Positions 21,516 to 32,318 of a DNA stretch of 64,000 bases are shown here, piece by piece. The translations under genes were made by a program, and so were the position numbers. Each line of letters opens with the position of its first letter. The first letter of the stretch is position 1. This DNA is from Anastrepha obliqua. Lineage: Eukaryota; Arthropoda; Insecta; Diptera; Tephritidae. The stretch is from positions 20,088,044 through 20,152,043 of the forward strand of contig NC_072897.1 in the NCBI RefSeq assembly GCF_027943255.1, given 5' to 3'. A model generated the notes under the pieces. That model was not told the origin of the DNA, searched no databases, and was given only the letters and a program-made list of their open reading frames with translations.

Positions 21516-22458
21516 CAGGGTGGGCCATATACCGTTTGCTTTTTGAACCATTAATTTTTTTGAGAATGGTAACACAAATGACATGTCAAATGTGTTCATA
21601 ATTTACGTAAAGGTTTGACATTTACGAAATGGGAGTTCAACTGGTGCAAGAACTGAAGCCTAATGACCATCCAATGCGTTTTCAGTTCGCTCAATGGGCA
21701 GAAAATCGTTTGACCGAAGATGAGCATTTTTAACGAAAAATCATCTTTTCTGATGAATCTCATTTTCACATCGGTGGCTACGTCAATAAGCAAAACTGTA
21801 GGATTTGGGGCTCAGAAAATCCACACATTACTGTAGAGAAGCAAATGCATCCACAACGAGTCACTATTTGGTGCGGTTTTTGGTCTGGCGACATCATCGG
21901 GCCATTTTTTTCGAAAATGAGCGAGGAGCCGCGGTTACAGTGAATGGCGAGAGTTACCGTGGCATGATCAATGAGTTATTTCCAAAAATTGAAGAGGATG
22001 AAATAGGCGACATTTGGTTTCAACAACGACGGTGCAACTTGTCACACTGAAAAAGTTACACTAGAACTTTTGGCTACCGTTTTTGAAAAGCGAATAATCA
22101 GCCGAAATTCCGATATCAATTGACCGCCTCGGAGCTGTGATTTAAGCCCGTTGGACTATTTTTTGTGGGGAGCCGTTAAGGACAAATGCTATGCGAACCA
22201 TCCAGAGACGATTGATGCTTTAAAACACGAAATCGAAGTTGCCACTCATGAAATTGGAGCCCAAACAATCGAAAATGTGCTTAAAAATTGGGTTGATCGA
22301 ATGGCCTACTGTAAAGCCAGTCGTGGCAGTCATTGGAACGATATTATTTTTTATTCATAAATGACAATGTTCAATCTTCAAACTAAAAAAAAAGTTTGAA
22401 AAAATATTGATTCGTTTTTTTTTTTTTTCAAAAAGCAGATTTTTCATGGCCGACCCTA
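21516..22458 (+). mobile_element. short mariner-type element with terminal repeats
   Basis: Flanked by TA (21514-21515 and 22459-22460). The ends CAGGGTGGGCCATATACC ... GGCCGACCCTA are imperfect inverted repeats that continue as GCTTTTTGAA / TTCAAAAAGCA. Coding traces: HPMRFQFAQWAENRLTED, then KIIFSDESHFHIGGYVNKQN (first Asp), VTIWCGFWSGDIIGPFFF, and a frame-shifted catalytic core. C-terminal codons (DALKHEIEVATHEIGAQTIE) end near 22360. The N-terminal DNA-binding half is deleted, and frameshifts at 21730 and 22030-22150 kill the rest. Related to the copies at 220, 39.5 and 40.5 kb. Confidence 0.85.
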
Positions 22459-22621
22459 TACATTTACGTTTTTTGAAAATATAAAATGAATAAAACTTCT
22501 TTTTTAAGGGAAGATAGAAATAATCTGATTCAAATGCCGTGCAAAATGCCGTCGGTCATTCATTAATTTGATTTAGCACAGAAGGTAAAAACTGTACAGA
22601 GCCCATATACTAAAAAGAGAG

Positions 22622-22722
22622 TTCACTGTAATCAGATCTGTTAACAGTTTCACCACACGACAGTGGCGGTTAGACTTTATTTTTGACAATTCACACTATT
22701 TGTAGCCCGTGAGACTTCTCTA
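22622..22722 (-). repeat. noncoding interspersed repeat, copy 2 (part 2)
   Basis: Inverse match to 2115-2230: TTCACTGTAATCAGATCTGT here against ACAGAGCTGATTACAGTGA there, and CACACTATTTGTAGCCCGTG against GAGCTACGAATAGTGTG. Confidence 0.65.
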
Positions 22723-23106
22723 TACATTAACGTCGTCTGCTTCCTCTTAACATAAAAGTAATTTTCCTTCCTTTTGTTTGTATATTCTCGAGGCATGGCG
22801 TCGCAGCGAATTTGGAAGACGCTATTCTGTTTTGGACTCTTCTTCTTGAATTTTCGGAATACTACCGATTCAATGTGTTTGACTGTAGAACCTTTGTGCA
22901 ATGTTATCGGTGGCCATGTTTGAAAGACATAAGGTTACGACAAATTTCCTCATCGTACCTACATTACCTTTTCTGTGTTGTAAAGTTGAGCAAGAATTGT
23001 AATTAAGTAGTTTGAAGCATACGTATAATTTAGCATTAAGTATGTATTACTTTCGTAGCAATGGCAACACTGTAAATAGAGATTAGCATTACATTCTGCA
23101 CTTATA
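22723..23106. other. no recognisable gene
   Basis: No motif-bearing frame. The last 28 bases (23079-23106, GCATTACATTCTGCAC...) precede the palindrome and have a partial second copy at 26204. Confidence 0.5.
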
Positions 23107-24928
23107 CCAGAGAATGTTAATGCAATGAGAAGGAGTAAATGTTAAATGAGCTTTTTTCGAGTTCTAATTTGTAGATTCAAACTAAGGTCATTTCAAATTC
23201 AACTTTCTCCACGAGGTGGGAATTGCAGATATTTACCACGCGAGTGACGCGAGTGGAGGGTTTCTATATTTACTTACCACGCTAGGTTAGGAATTCAGAT
23301 ATTTTCTGCGTTTACCAAACTACTGAGGAAGTTCATAAGATTTTTCGGCACACTATTAAGGAAATCGAAGCGAATAAATTTGCGATTAAGAAGGCCGCGC
23401 GGCAGTTAATTTGTGGTGAAGAAGCTAAAGTCGGCGGGATTATTCGTTTTGTTTCTTGGCACGTATTTAATTCAGGTTCAAGTCCTGAAGTCATATTTTT
23501 TTTCTTGCACATTTTTTTTTACAATTCAAACCAGGAAAGTTTGGTAAAATTTTTGAGTTTATTTTAATTAAAATTTCTTTAAAATACTGTTTTTTTTTGT
23601 ATTTCATAAATGGAAATTTCTTTTCGGTATTAAATAGTTCATACTGGATATGACCTGATTTTTATATAAATCAATCAAAACAGAAAATATGTACATATTC
23701 ATGTACATATTCATCCAAATTATATTGATGAGAAAATATCATTCTAATATCCGTCCAGAAAGCCAAACGCGCATACACAGATACATATGCATATAATTAC
23801 GCATACAAACTTTCAACTCACGCAGAATATGTGCATATGAAACTGCGAATCGAGTAAATGAGTGATTTAGAAAACTTCATTAGTAATTATAGTTTAGCAC
23901 AATCGTGAAAGACGTGTCGTATATGCAGTACGCCGTCCCATGTTTGACTCAGGTTCAAGTCCTGTACACAGTTTTTCTTTCGAAATTTTTATTTCATTTT
24001 TTATATTTGGTTTAATTAGAATTGATTTAAAATACTGTATTCAGGTTTTTCTAATACCTGTTATTTAGAAATTTATTTTCTATATAACATTATTCATACT
24101 CTTTTTGAATTTAATTGTAAAACAGCCATAAAGGCAATCATATGAATATGCATTCCTATATTTAATCTCTTTAGTCAAATCTGAACTACTTACATACACA
24201 TATTGATGAGAAAATATTCTAATATCCATGGATGCATCCAGAAAGCCAAACGCGCATACACGCATATGTATACAAATATATACAAACCTTCAACGAACGC
24301 AAAATGTATGCATATAAAAAACAACAACTGCGACCGTCTTCTTGTCCGTCAGTGCAAAGATGGGATATGTATACCCTATGAGCAAAAAGAACCGGGAAGG
24401 TGATGTTGACTGTTTTCTTCGATTGCCAAGGCATAGTCCACCATGAGTACCTTCCATCGGGCCAGACAGTCAATAGAGAATATTATTTATCTGTTTTGAA
24501 ACCTTAGAGAGATGCTGTGTGTTGCAAACCGCCGGAAATGTGAGCAAACAATTCTCAGATTTTGCATGATGATAACGCGCCATCGCACTGATCAAAGAGA
24601 ATACAAATCCGCCTACCGGGGGTGTTTGGAGGACTGAGTTAAACGTTGGCACATGTGTATTGCTTCAGACGGGTCATATTTTGAAGGAGATAATATAAAT
24701 TTGCCTTAAATTTAACTCTGTTTTGTTTAATTTAAACATTCCCGGTACTTTCTGATCATAAGGTACATATATGCGGCTTTGCGGACAGCAATGTGTGATT
24801 CGCTGGAAGTCGCTTTAACTCGCGACTGTCGCACAGTTAGAAGACATATTTACATACATATAAGGGTGCATACATACATACGGAGCCGCGGCCACTCGAC
24901 ATGACAAAAATTTAAGATTTATCAAATA
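23107..24928 (+). repeat. left arm of a 12.5-kb inverted repeat
   Basis: Starts CAGAGAATGTTAATGCAATG and ends GATTTATCAAATA; the reverse complement is at 33809-35607. The arm contains two tandem, diverged units of about 480 bp (each with GGTTCAAGTCC, GATGAGAAAATAT and CCAGAAAGCCAAACGCGC), a short mariner derivative (24374-24763) and a CATA-rich segment. The CAGAGA start resembles hAT termini, but no 8-bp flanking duplication was found. The arms differ by scattered substitutions and indels, so the palindrome is not freshly formed. Confidence 0.85.
24374..24763 (+). mobile_element. internally deleted mariner derivative in left arm
   Basis: Flanked by TA at 24372 and 24764. The inverted ends are CCCTATGAGCAAAAAGAACC and, from the other side, CCTTATGATCAGAAAGTACC. 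Plus-strand translation of 24626-24710 gives the typical mariner C-terminus (VKRWHMCIASDGSYFEGDN) with a stop in place of the preceding Trp. The transposase body is deleted. The same derivative lies in the right arm. Confidence 0.85.
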
Positions 24929-26203
24929 CTAGCAAACCCGGCCCCCTTCGTTGGTCACACTAAAATAGAAAAGATATGGTTTAGAACAGAAAATATATGA
25001 TTTTCATATTATTTATTTCTTTATTCTTTATTCAAGCGCTTTGGCATAAACAATATTTTTTGTTTTTCTATTTGTTTTTGAGTAAATAATTATAAAATAT
25101 AAATTGAAAATCATATGAATAAACAATCGTCTTTTTTCCTGATCATCCATGAAATTTTCGTTTCAATTTATATGTTTTATTAAGCATTGGAGCTTTTTAA
25201 CCATTATCCATTTATATTTTTCAAAAAAAATAACGAAAAAAATTTTTTTTTCCACGAACACATAATTTCATTCGGATTTCACATTAAGTTCTCAAATTTC
25301 GTAAGAAATTATTCACTGTTCCAAAATCCACTCCAAAAAAATTCACAAACAATTTTTACATGTTGCACTTACGTTTTTTCCTTATGGCATCCAAATCAGA
25401 AAGAAATATTGACACATTGTAACTCACACTGTCAATTTCACAGTTCAGTTCCGCCCCAAGCGTTAAAAAAGTAAGCGACATTATGGCTGGTTCAAAAGAA
25501 CGCTGTACCCGTTGCCAGTGCTCCGAATTACAACCAAACTTTACGAAACCCATTTTCAATACTCACTTAACAATGTGCGAGACCCCAGTCACGGAGCGGC
25601 ATGAAAAATACTCTGTACTAAAGCATTCACCAGCAGCTTCCATCTGATACCCATATTGTACATGCACATCTGAAGGTTACCCGGGTCCACGTTTTGACCT
25701 ATATCTCGAGACCCCAGTCACGGAGCGGCATGAAAAATACTCTGTACTAAAGCATTCACCAACAGCTTTCATTTGATACCCATAATGTACAAACACATTC
25801 TAGGGTCCACGTTTTGGTCTCTATCTCGAGACCCTAGTCACGGAGCGTCATGAAAAATACTCTGTACTAAAGCATTCACCAACAGCTTTCATTTGATACC
25901 CATAATGTACAAACACAACCAAAGGTTACCCGGATCCACGTTTTGACCTATATCTCGAGACCCCAGTCACGGAGCGGCATGAAAAATAGTCTGTACTAAA
26001 GCATTCACCAACAGCTTCAATTTGATATCCATATTGTACAAACACATTCTTGGGTCCACGTTTTGGTCTCTATCTCGAGACCCTAGTCACGGAGCGGATG
26101 GAAATACTCTGAACTAAAGCATTCACCAACAGCTTCCATTTGAAACCCATATTGTACATACACATCCGAAGGTTACCCGGGACCACGTTTTGACCTATAT
26201 CTG
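24929..26203 (-). mobile_element. Helitron-like fragment: 3' end, helicase tail and repeat array
   Basis: Read on the minus strand it ends in CTAG at 24932-24929, after a GC-rich end (GAAGGGGGCCGGGTTTG), inserted after host A 24928. About 100 bp inside lie the last helicase codons (25110-25025, matching 12640-12714). About 460 bp without motifs follow, then the repeat array 25579-26203. No Helitron 5' TC end was found; the fragment stops at 26203 where another repeat border begins. Confidence 0.75.
25579..26203 (+). repeat. alternating 129/120-bp tandem array (5 units)
   Basis: Unit starts (GAGACCC, before AGTCACGGAG) are at 25579, 25708, 25828, 25957 and 26077, giving periods of 129, 120, 129 and 120. 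Long units carry GAAGGTTACCCGGGTCC, short units ATTCTAGGGTCC or ATTCTTGGGTCC before ACGTTTTG. It is thus a two-unit higher-order repeat of 249 bp. The same units form the inner part of the inverted arms and the array at 12.2-12.6 kb. Confidence 0.9.
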
Positions 26204-26235
26204 CATTACATTCTACACAATGTTATTTAATCCAC

Positions 26236-26574
26236 TGTTTGGTCACATTATATGCGCCCTTTTTGACCGCATCCTTTGATCCGCCCCTGCACATGGTTGG
26301 TCATATTATGAGCGCTCTTTTGACCGCATCACTTGATCCGCCCCTGCATTGCATTCCCGCAACCTTGAACATCAGGTGATTAAAGGGTACCAACCTTGAA
26401 CATCAGGTGATTAAAGGGGACCACATTAGAATTAGAACCTTTAGAATTAAGTATATGTGTATGTATATAAGCAAGCCTACATTAAAAATAGAACAGTACA
26501 CTTTTGGAGTTCATTGAATTCAAACCGTTTTTCTCAGCATTGCCGCCGGACAAACAAACGAGTTTGTCTGTACA
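26236..26574 (+). repeat. 5' LTR of the BEL/Pao element
   Basis: TGTTTGGTCAC...TTTGTCTGTACA, 339 bp. Internal tandem pieces: ACCTTGAACATCAGGTGATT occurs twice, 32 bp apart, and two related GACCGCATC...GATCCGCCCC blocks occur upstream. These could be regulatory repeats of the promoter region, which is inference. Confidence 0.95.
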
Positions 26575-26579
26575 TCTTC

Positions 26580-26597
26580 TGGCGCCCAACGTGGGGC
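26580..26597 (+). promoter_or_regulatory. primer binding site, tRNA-Lys type
   Basis: TGGCGCCCAACGTGGGGC lies 5 bp after the 5' LTR. It is complementary to the 3' end of tRNA-Lys (CUU) plus CCA as I know it from animals, and begins with the TGG expected of a primer site. Minus-strand DNA synthesis would start here. Confidence 0.85.
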
Positions 26598-26836
26598 ATA
26601 CATATAGTGTGTCTTAATTTTTAGTGGCAATCGCTGATAACGGAATAAATATCGGTTCAGCAATTACATTTTTCGCAACCGTGGTTTATTGTCAACTTTT
26701 GCTGTTTGGCATAAAACTTAAGTTTTACTGCAGTGATTCACCAACCACCAAATATTTTTCGGCTCAGCATTTTCATCGTTTTGTTATTTCGCAAATCACA
26801 CATCCATACCTTTTCGCAAAATTTATTTGGTGAATC

Positions 26837-29194
26837 ATGTCGCTGGAAGAAGTCAAGCAGCAGCGCTTACTAACCCGGAAAAACATGTCCCGCATAAGGA
26901 CAATAGTGGAGACAAGCGAAAGTAAAACTGGAAAAATACTTTCGCCCATTGAACTCAAGTGTCGACTCGGAATTTTAGATTCCTATTTTAAGCAAGGATT
27001 GGGCTATCAAACGCAAATCGAGAAGCTCGATCCAGAAGACAATGGTCGGGGTGACCTTGAAGACCTCTACGTCACCATCCGTTCAAACATCCAAATGCAG
27101 CTCGGTGAAGATGAACACAACTCAACGTTCCGTGAATCAACAGCAGCAATTCCTGTCTCGCATTCAAAAATACCAGCATTAAAGCTACCCGTATTCTGTG
27201 GAAGGTACTCGGAATATAAAAATTTCATCGCATCATTCATGCACGTCATCGGAAATGAGTCATCGCTGTCTAATATTGAGAAGTTCAACCATCTCCTCAA
27301 TTGTTTACAAGGGCAGGCCTTGGAGACTGTGAAGGCGTTCCAAATCACCAGCGAGAACTACTCAAAGGCATTAGACAGATTAAAGTCCCGTTACGACAAT
27401 AGCACGCTCATCTTCATGGAAACCATCAAGTCGTTATTCGAGCTGCCTTCTGCTGCAAAAGGTGGTGCTTCTCAGTTACAAAGTTTGGTCGACAACGTGT
27501 CTGCACTTTATAGTTCCCTATTGTCAATCGGCTCTGATAAAAACATTTCGCATTTACTGCTCATTCACCTTGTAATGGACAAGGTTGATGAAGAAACGCA
27601 AAAAAAGTGGAAGGAGTCGTTAGACTTCACATCGCTACCATCTTGGGAACAGTGCGCAAAGGTTCTTGAACGACGCTGTCAGTTTTTAGAGTCAGCATCG
27701 GGCTCCCTCTCGTTTGGTGATTCTGGAAAATTCAGCTACAAACAGGAAAACAGGAATAAGCCGCCACGTAAGGGCTATTCGTTTTCATGTACAAATCGCT
27801 CTTGCGCATTATGTTCTAATTCAGACCACTTGATTGGCAGTTGCTCTCGCTTCAAGCAAATGGAGATTGCTGACCGCTTCAAGGAGGTTAAAAGGTTAGG
27901 TCTTTGCCTAAATTGTTTATCTAATAAACACCAACTAGCACATTGCTCGTCCGCATTCAGATGTAAACATTGTGCTCGTTCTCATCACAGCCTACTTCAT
28001 CGTGCTCCTACTTCAAACAAAATGCAGTCAGTATCGCTTTCTACATCATCACTAGAGCAACCAACGCAACCTGTAAGTACTGCAGCTACGCACACACATC
28101 AAGAAAAATCGCCACAAGACCAAGTCATACTAGCAACTGCAGTGGTACTCATCCGAGATGCGTCTGGCTGTTTTCAATTGGGTAGAGCGCTACTCGACTC
28201 CTGCTCCCAAGTAAATTTTATTACCGAGGAGTTTTCCCGAAAATTACGCCTCCCAAGGGAAAGGCACCACGCTGAAATCCAGAGCATTGGGGACTCGGTA
28301 ACAAACATCAAACACAAGACATCAGCCACTGTCAAATCTCGAATGTGTGACTATGAGACACCATTATCGTTCCATGTTACCTCGCAGATCGCTTATCAGC
28401 CAGAGGCTGAATTTAATATCACATCTTGGAACTTGCCTGCTAACATTGAACTCGCCGACGAAAATTTCTTCAAGCCAACACGTATAGACCTACTCATCGG
28501 CACAGAAATCTTTTTCGACATCCTGTCTATTGGGCAAATAAAGTTAGCACCTGGGTTACCGTCACTACAGAAGACTTTATTAGGTTGGGTCGTCTCTGGC
28601 CGATATCAACGACCTATAGAGAATTCATCATCAATTTGCCTACTGTCAGTTGAGGAATCAGTGGATGCCAATTTGCAACGCCTCTGGAAGCTGGATGAAC
28701 CATCAAAGGCAGACATGTGGACCACTGAGAAAAGGAATTGTGAACAAAGTTACATGCAAACCGTGCAGAGAAACATCGAGGGGAGAGTTGTTGTCAAGCT
28801 ACCGTTTAAAGAGGCCCCACATTGTCTTGGCCAGTCGTACGCAACTGCACTTAGAAGATTTATTGCTCAGGAGCGGCGTATAACGCGCTGTCCTGACCTT
28901 CACCAACGATACATCGCATTTATGGAAGAGTATTCCCGCCTTGGGCATATGAGCATCGTTGAAAATGTGGATTTCGATAATCCACATTACTATGTGCCTC
29001 ATCATTACGTCCTGAAGCCAACTAGCACAACAACTAAACTCAGGGTAGTATTCGACGCCTCCTGCAAGAGTACAACCCAAAGATCGCTCAACGATATTCT
29101 TGCTGTGGGGCCTACTCTGCAGAACGATCTATACATCTTGCTACTACGGTTTCGATTATATCGTTACACACTTACTGCTCGTAAAGATGTATAG
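26837..29194 (+). pseudogene. BEL/Pao gag, protease and RT start
   Basis: A 785-residue open frame from ATG 26837, after a 240-bp leader. Residues about 1-300 are the gag part (ALKLPVFCGRYSEYKNFIAS, DUF1759-like). Residues about 318-395 hold Cys/His knuckles (CALCSNSDHLIGSC, CLNCLSNKHQLAHC, CKHCARSHHSLLH). Residues about 450-560 are the aspartic protease, with LLDSCSQVNFITEEF: the usual DSG is DSC here. From about 718 comes the RT start (YYVPHHYVLKPTSTTTKLRV, VFDASCKS, GPTLQNDL). The frame ends at 29194 by a small deletion near 29175-29190 that shifts it relative to the rest of pol. Confidence 0.95.
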
Positions 29195-30998
29195 ACAAAT
29201 TTTGGTGGATAAAAACGATCGCAAATTCCAATACATCTTATGGAGAAGTACACCCCACGATGAAATACGCACTTACCAGTTAAACACGGTAACATATGGT
29301 ACGGCGTCCGCTCCTTATCTCGCTGTACAGAGCCTAAACTACATTGCTGATGCATACGAATCGGAGTATGCGCTCGGTTCCAGTACAATTAAAACGTCAT
29401 TCTACGTTGATGATCTTTTATGCGGTGCCGATACCCTGGCAGAGCTATCGCGAATCAAATACGAAGTCACGGAGATACTGAGGCGTGGTTGTTTCCCCTT
29501 GGCGAAGTGGCATTCAAACCACCACAAATTTCGAGAAGATGACACCATGAAAGATTTAAATATCGACGAAAGTTTTACAACGAGCACTTTAGGTATAAAA
29601 TGGGATCAAATATGAGATATTTTCTTATTTTCTTTTCAGTCGAAACAAACTGTGAATGGACGTGGAACTAAGAGATCAATCTTATCTGTTGCATCAGCGC
29701 TTTTCGATCCTTTGGGACTTCTCGCTCCGGTTATTATTACTGCAAAGATCATATTACAAGAAATATGGCTTTTGAAGCTGAATTGGGACGAGTCGGTGCC
29801 GCAGAACCTACAAACGGCATGGGAACGATTTCTCAAGGACATAGCTCATCTGAGTACGCTCTCAGTTCCAAGGTATTCTGGATCAACAAATCACAACTCT
29901 TTACAAATTCATGGGTTTTGTGACTCGTCCATTCGAGCCTATGGCTGTGCTATTTATTTTCGCTCGAAATCAACAGAAGGTAAACCTACTGTCACCCTTT
30001 TGACTGCCAAGTCGCGTGTAGCTCCAATTAAGAAGCAATCGTTACCTAAACTCGAGTTGTGTGGCGCCTTGCTGTTGGCACGTCTACTAGCAAAAATAAA
30101 ACCTCTATTCAACGCCAACACCACTGTGTTTCTGTGGACTGATTCACAAATTGTGCTACATTGGCTTGAACTGCACTCAGCTACCCTATCAACATTCGTC
30201 GGTAATCGAGTGTCAGAGATTCAAGATCTCACAGCAGATGCAAGTTGGCGGCATGTCCCAACAAAGTGCAACCCGGCTGATATCGTGTCACGAGGCTGTA
30301 CTGCACTTGAACTAAACAATTCAATTTGGTTTTCAGGACCGTCATTCCTACAACTTGAACCCGAAAACTGGCCCAGCAATCAATGTGGCCAACTCGATAT
30401 GGAAGAAGTTTCTCGAGAAAAACGTAAGTCAGCTTTTAAAGCAGTCATCGAAGAAAACTACATTTTGAAGGTGCTTGAGAGAAACAGTACATACATTCAT
30501 TGCTTACGAGTTGTAGCCTGGCTATTTCGTTTTCATCAATTAACAAGCAGGCCGCTTGAAACTCACCTAGACAAAGGAACTCTATCGCCTCAAGATTTGA
30601 AGCAAGCGCTGTGGTGCATTGTTTGGAATGTGCAACAACAGCACTTCGCTGACGAAATACGGCTGATCAACCAGAACAAAACAATATCTGGGCCACTTAA
30701 ATTTCTCAACCCGTTTCTGCAGATTCAAGGTGGTTTTCGTCTACTACTAGTGGGTGGGCGTCTTGAGCTAGCAGATTTGGCAGAGTTTCAGAAACACCCT
30801 ATCATATTGCCAGGAAAATGCCACTTCGTGGAGCTCTATATTCGACATTTACACATCACGCATTACCATGCAGGTGCTAAAGCACTGGTGGCATTACTAC
30901 GTCTTCAATTCTGGGTCATAAATGCAAGAGATGTGGCACGTCGCATTGTGAGATCTTGCATACATTGTGTAAGATATAAGCCGAAATTATTTCAATAG
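29190..30998 (+). pseudogene. BEL/Pao RT core, RNase H and integrase zinc part
   Basis: In the frame after the shift, KMYRQILVDKNDRKFQYILW is followed by LNTVTYGTASAPYLA and the catalytic box SFYVDDLLCGAD (29399-29434). An in-frame TGA (29613-29615) interrupts before SILSVASALFDPLGLLAPVI (connection, 29682-29740). RNase H comes next (HGFCDSSIRAYGC, SRVAPIKKQSLPKLELCGAL, LWTDSQIVLHWLE), then the integrase HHCC region (HITHYHAGAKALVALLRLQF, CIHCVRYKP). A TAG at 30996-30998 stops the frame where a Gln codon would fit. All catalytic residues that I can see are present apart from these breaks. Confidence 0.95.
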
Positions 30999-31001
30999 AC
31001 G

Positions 31002-31952
31002 ATGGGCAATCTTCCTGTATCACGTCTTACGCCATCAAGACCGTTCGCACGGTGTGGTATTGACTTTTGCGGACCAATTGAAACATACCTGCGCATTCGA
31101 GGCAAAGGACCATACAAAATTTATATAGCCATATTTGTGTGCTTCTCAACGAAGGCAGTGCACATAGAAATAGTATCTGACTTGTCAACAGATGCATTTC
31201 TGGCCGCACTGAAGCGCATGATCGGCAGGCGAGGATTACCAACTGATATATACTGCGATAACGCGACTAATTTTGTAGGTGCCAGCAGAAAACTTCAAGA
31301 GTTGAAGAAGTTTTTATTTCATCAAAAACATCAAGAGTCAATTATAAATTATTGTACTAATCAGTTTATAAATTTCCACTTTATTCCCCCTAGGGCTCCG
31401 CATTTTGGAGGCCTATGGGAGGCCGCTGTGAAGTCAGCAAAGGGTCTTTTGAGCCGCAGTATGGCGAATGGTCGCCTTACCTTCGAGGAACTGAACACAG
31501 TTATGATTTCTATCGAAGCGATACTAAATTCACGGCCAATTTCACCTTTGTCATCAGACCCGAACGACCTTGAAGCACTGACTCCAGGCCATTTTTTAAT
31601 AGGTAGCTCTCTTAAAGCAATCCCAGAGCGAGAGGAAATGTGCACCAACATGGATCATATTAGCAAATGGGCTCGCACTGTTGCGATCAAACAATCGTTT
31701 TGGCGAAGATGGTCACATGAATATATAAACAGCTTGCAAGCGCGGACCAAATGGACGAATGGTAATCCTAATGTATTCGAAGGATTGCTAGTGATTATCC
31801 AAGACGAGAACGCACCTCCACAGCGATGGACTATGGGACGTATCATTAAGTGCGTTGCTGGCAGTGATAATCGCATTAGAGTCGTCGATGTTAAAACTTC
31901 AAGAGGAATCTTACGCCGACCAGTTCATAAAATAGCTGTACTACCTGCTTGA
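31002..31952 (+). pseudogene. BEL/Pao integrase core and C-terminal domain
   Basis: Same frame as the preceding part, separated only by the TAG at 30996. The DDE residues are visible: first Asp in CGIDFCGPIE, second Asp in YCDNATNFVGA, Glu in TVMISIEAILNSRP. PPRAPHFGGLWEAAVKSAKG is the usual BEL loop. The C-terminal DUF5641-like part (FWRRWSHEYINSLQARTKW, RWTMGRIIKCVAGSDNRIRV) ends at 31952, 23 bp before the 3' LTR. On its own it is an intact frame with an ATG at 31002. Confidence 0.95.
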
Positions 31953-31975
31953 AATACATTTCAACGGGCCCGGGA

Positions 31976-32313
31976 TGTTTGGTCACATTATATGCGCCCT
32001 TTTTGACCGCATCCTTTGATCCGCCCCTGCACATGGTTGGTCATATTATGAGCGCTCTTTTGACCGCATCACTTGATCCGCCCCTGCATTGCATTCCCGC
32101 AACCTTGAACATCAGGTGATTAAAGGGTACCAACCTTGAACATCAGGTGATTAAAGGGGACCAAATTAGAATTAGAACCTTTAGGATTAAGTATATGTGT
32201 ATGTATATTAGCAAGCCTACATTAAAAATAAAACAGTACACTTTTGGGGTCATTGAATTCAAACCGTTTTTCTCAGCATTGCCGCCGGACAAACAAACGA
32301 GTTTGTCTGTACA
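31976..32313 (+). repeat. 3' LTR of the BEL/Pao element
   Basis: 338 bp, nearly identical to the 5' LTR. The expected polypurine tract just upstream is poor (TCAACGGGCCCGGGA, 31961-31975). It is followed by the TCCAC target duplication. Confidence 0.95.
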
Positions 32314-32318
32314 TCCAC

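Larger units (their letters stand above)
26236..32313 (+). mobile_element. complete BEL/Pao LTR retrotransposon (6078 bp)
   Basis: LTRs lie at 26236-26574 and 31976-32313, each starting TG and ending CA. They differ at about five substitutions and one indel, so the insertion is young compared with its neighbours. The flanks repeat TCCAC (26231-26235 and 32314-32318), the 5-bp target duplication expected for this superfamily. A primer site follows the 5' LTR directly. One gag-pol frame (26837-31952) is broken by one frameshift and two in-frame stops. No env-like ORF is present. Confidence 0.95.

Noticed and set aside
23468..23962. tRNA genes at the GGTTCAAGTCC motifs
   Set aside because: No cloverleaf, no A box at the right distance, and the same sequence recurs in tandem units of a repeat.
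25579..26203. CRISPR-like regular array
   Set aside because: Units are long, whole-unit tandem copies without unique spacers, in a eukaryotic transposon context linked to a Helitron.
32314..32318. TCCAC as a 4- or 6-bp duplication instead of 5 bp
   Set aside because: The base before the 5' copy (A) and after the 3' copy (A) do not extend it in register, so five bases is the supported length.
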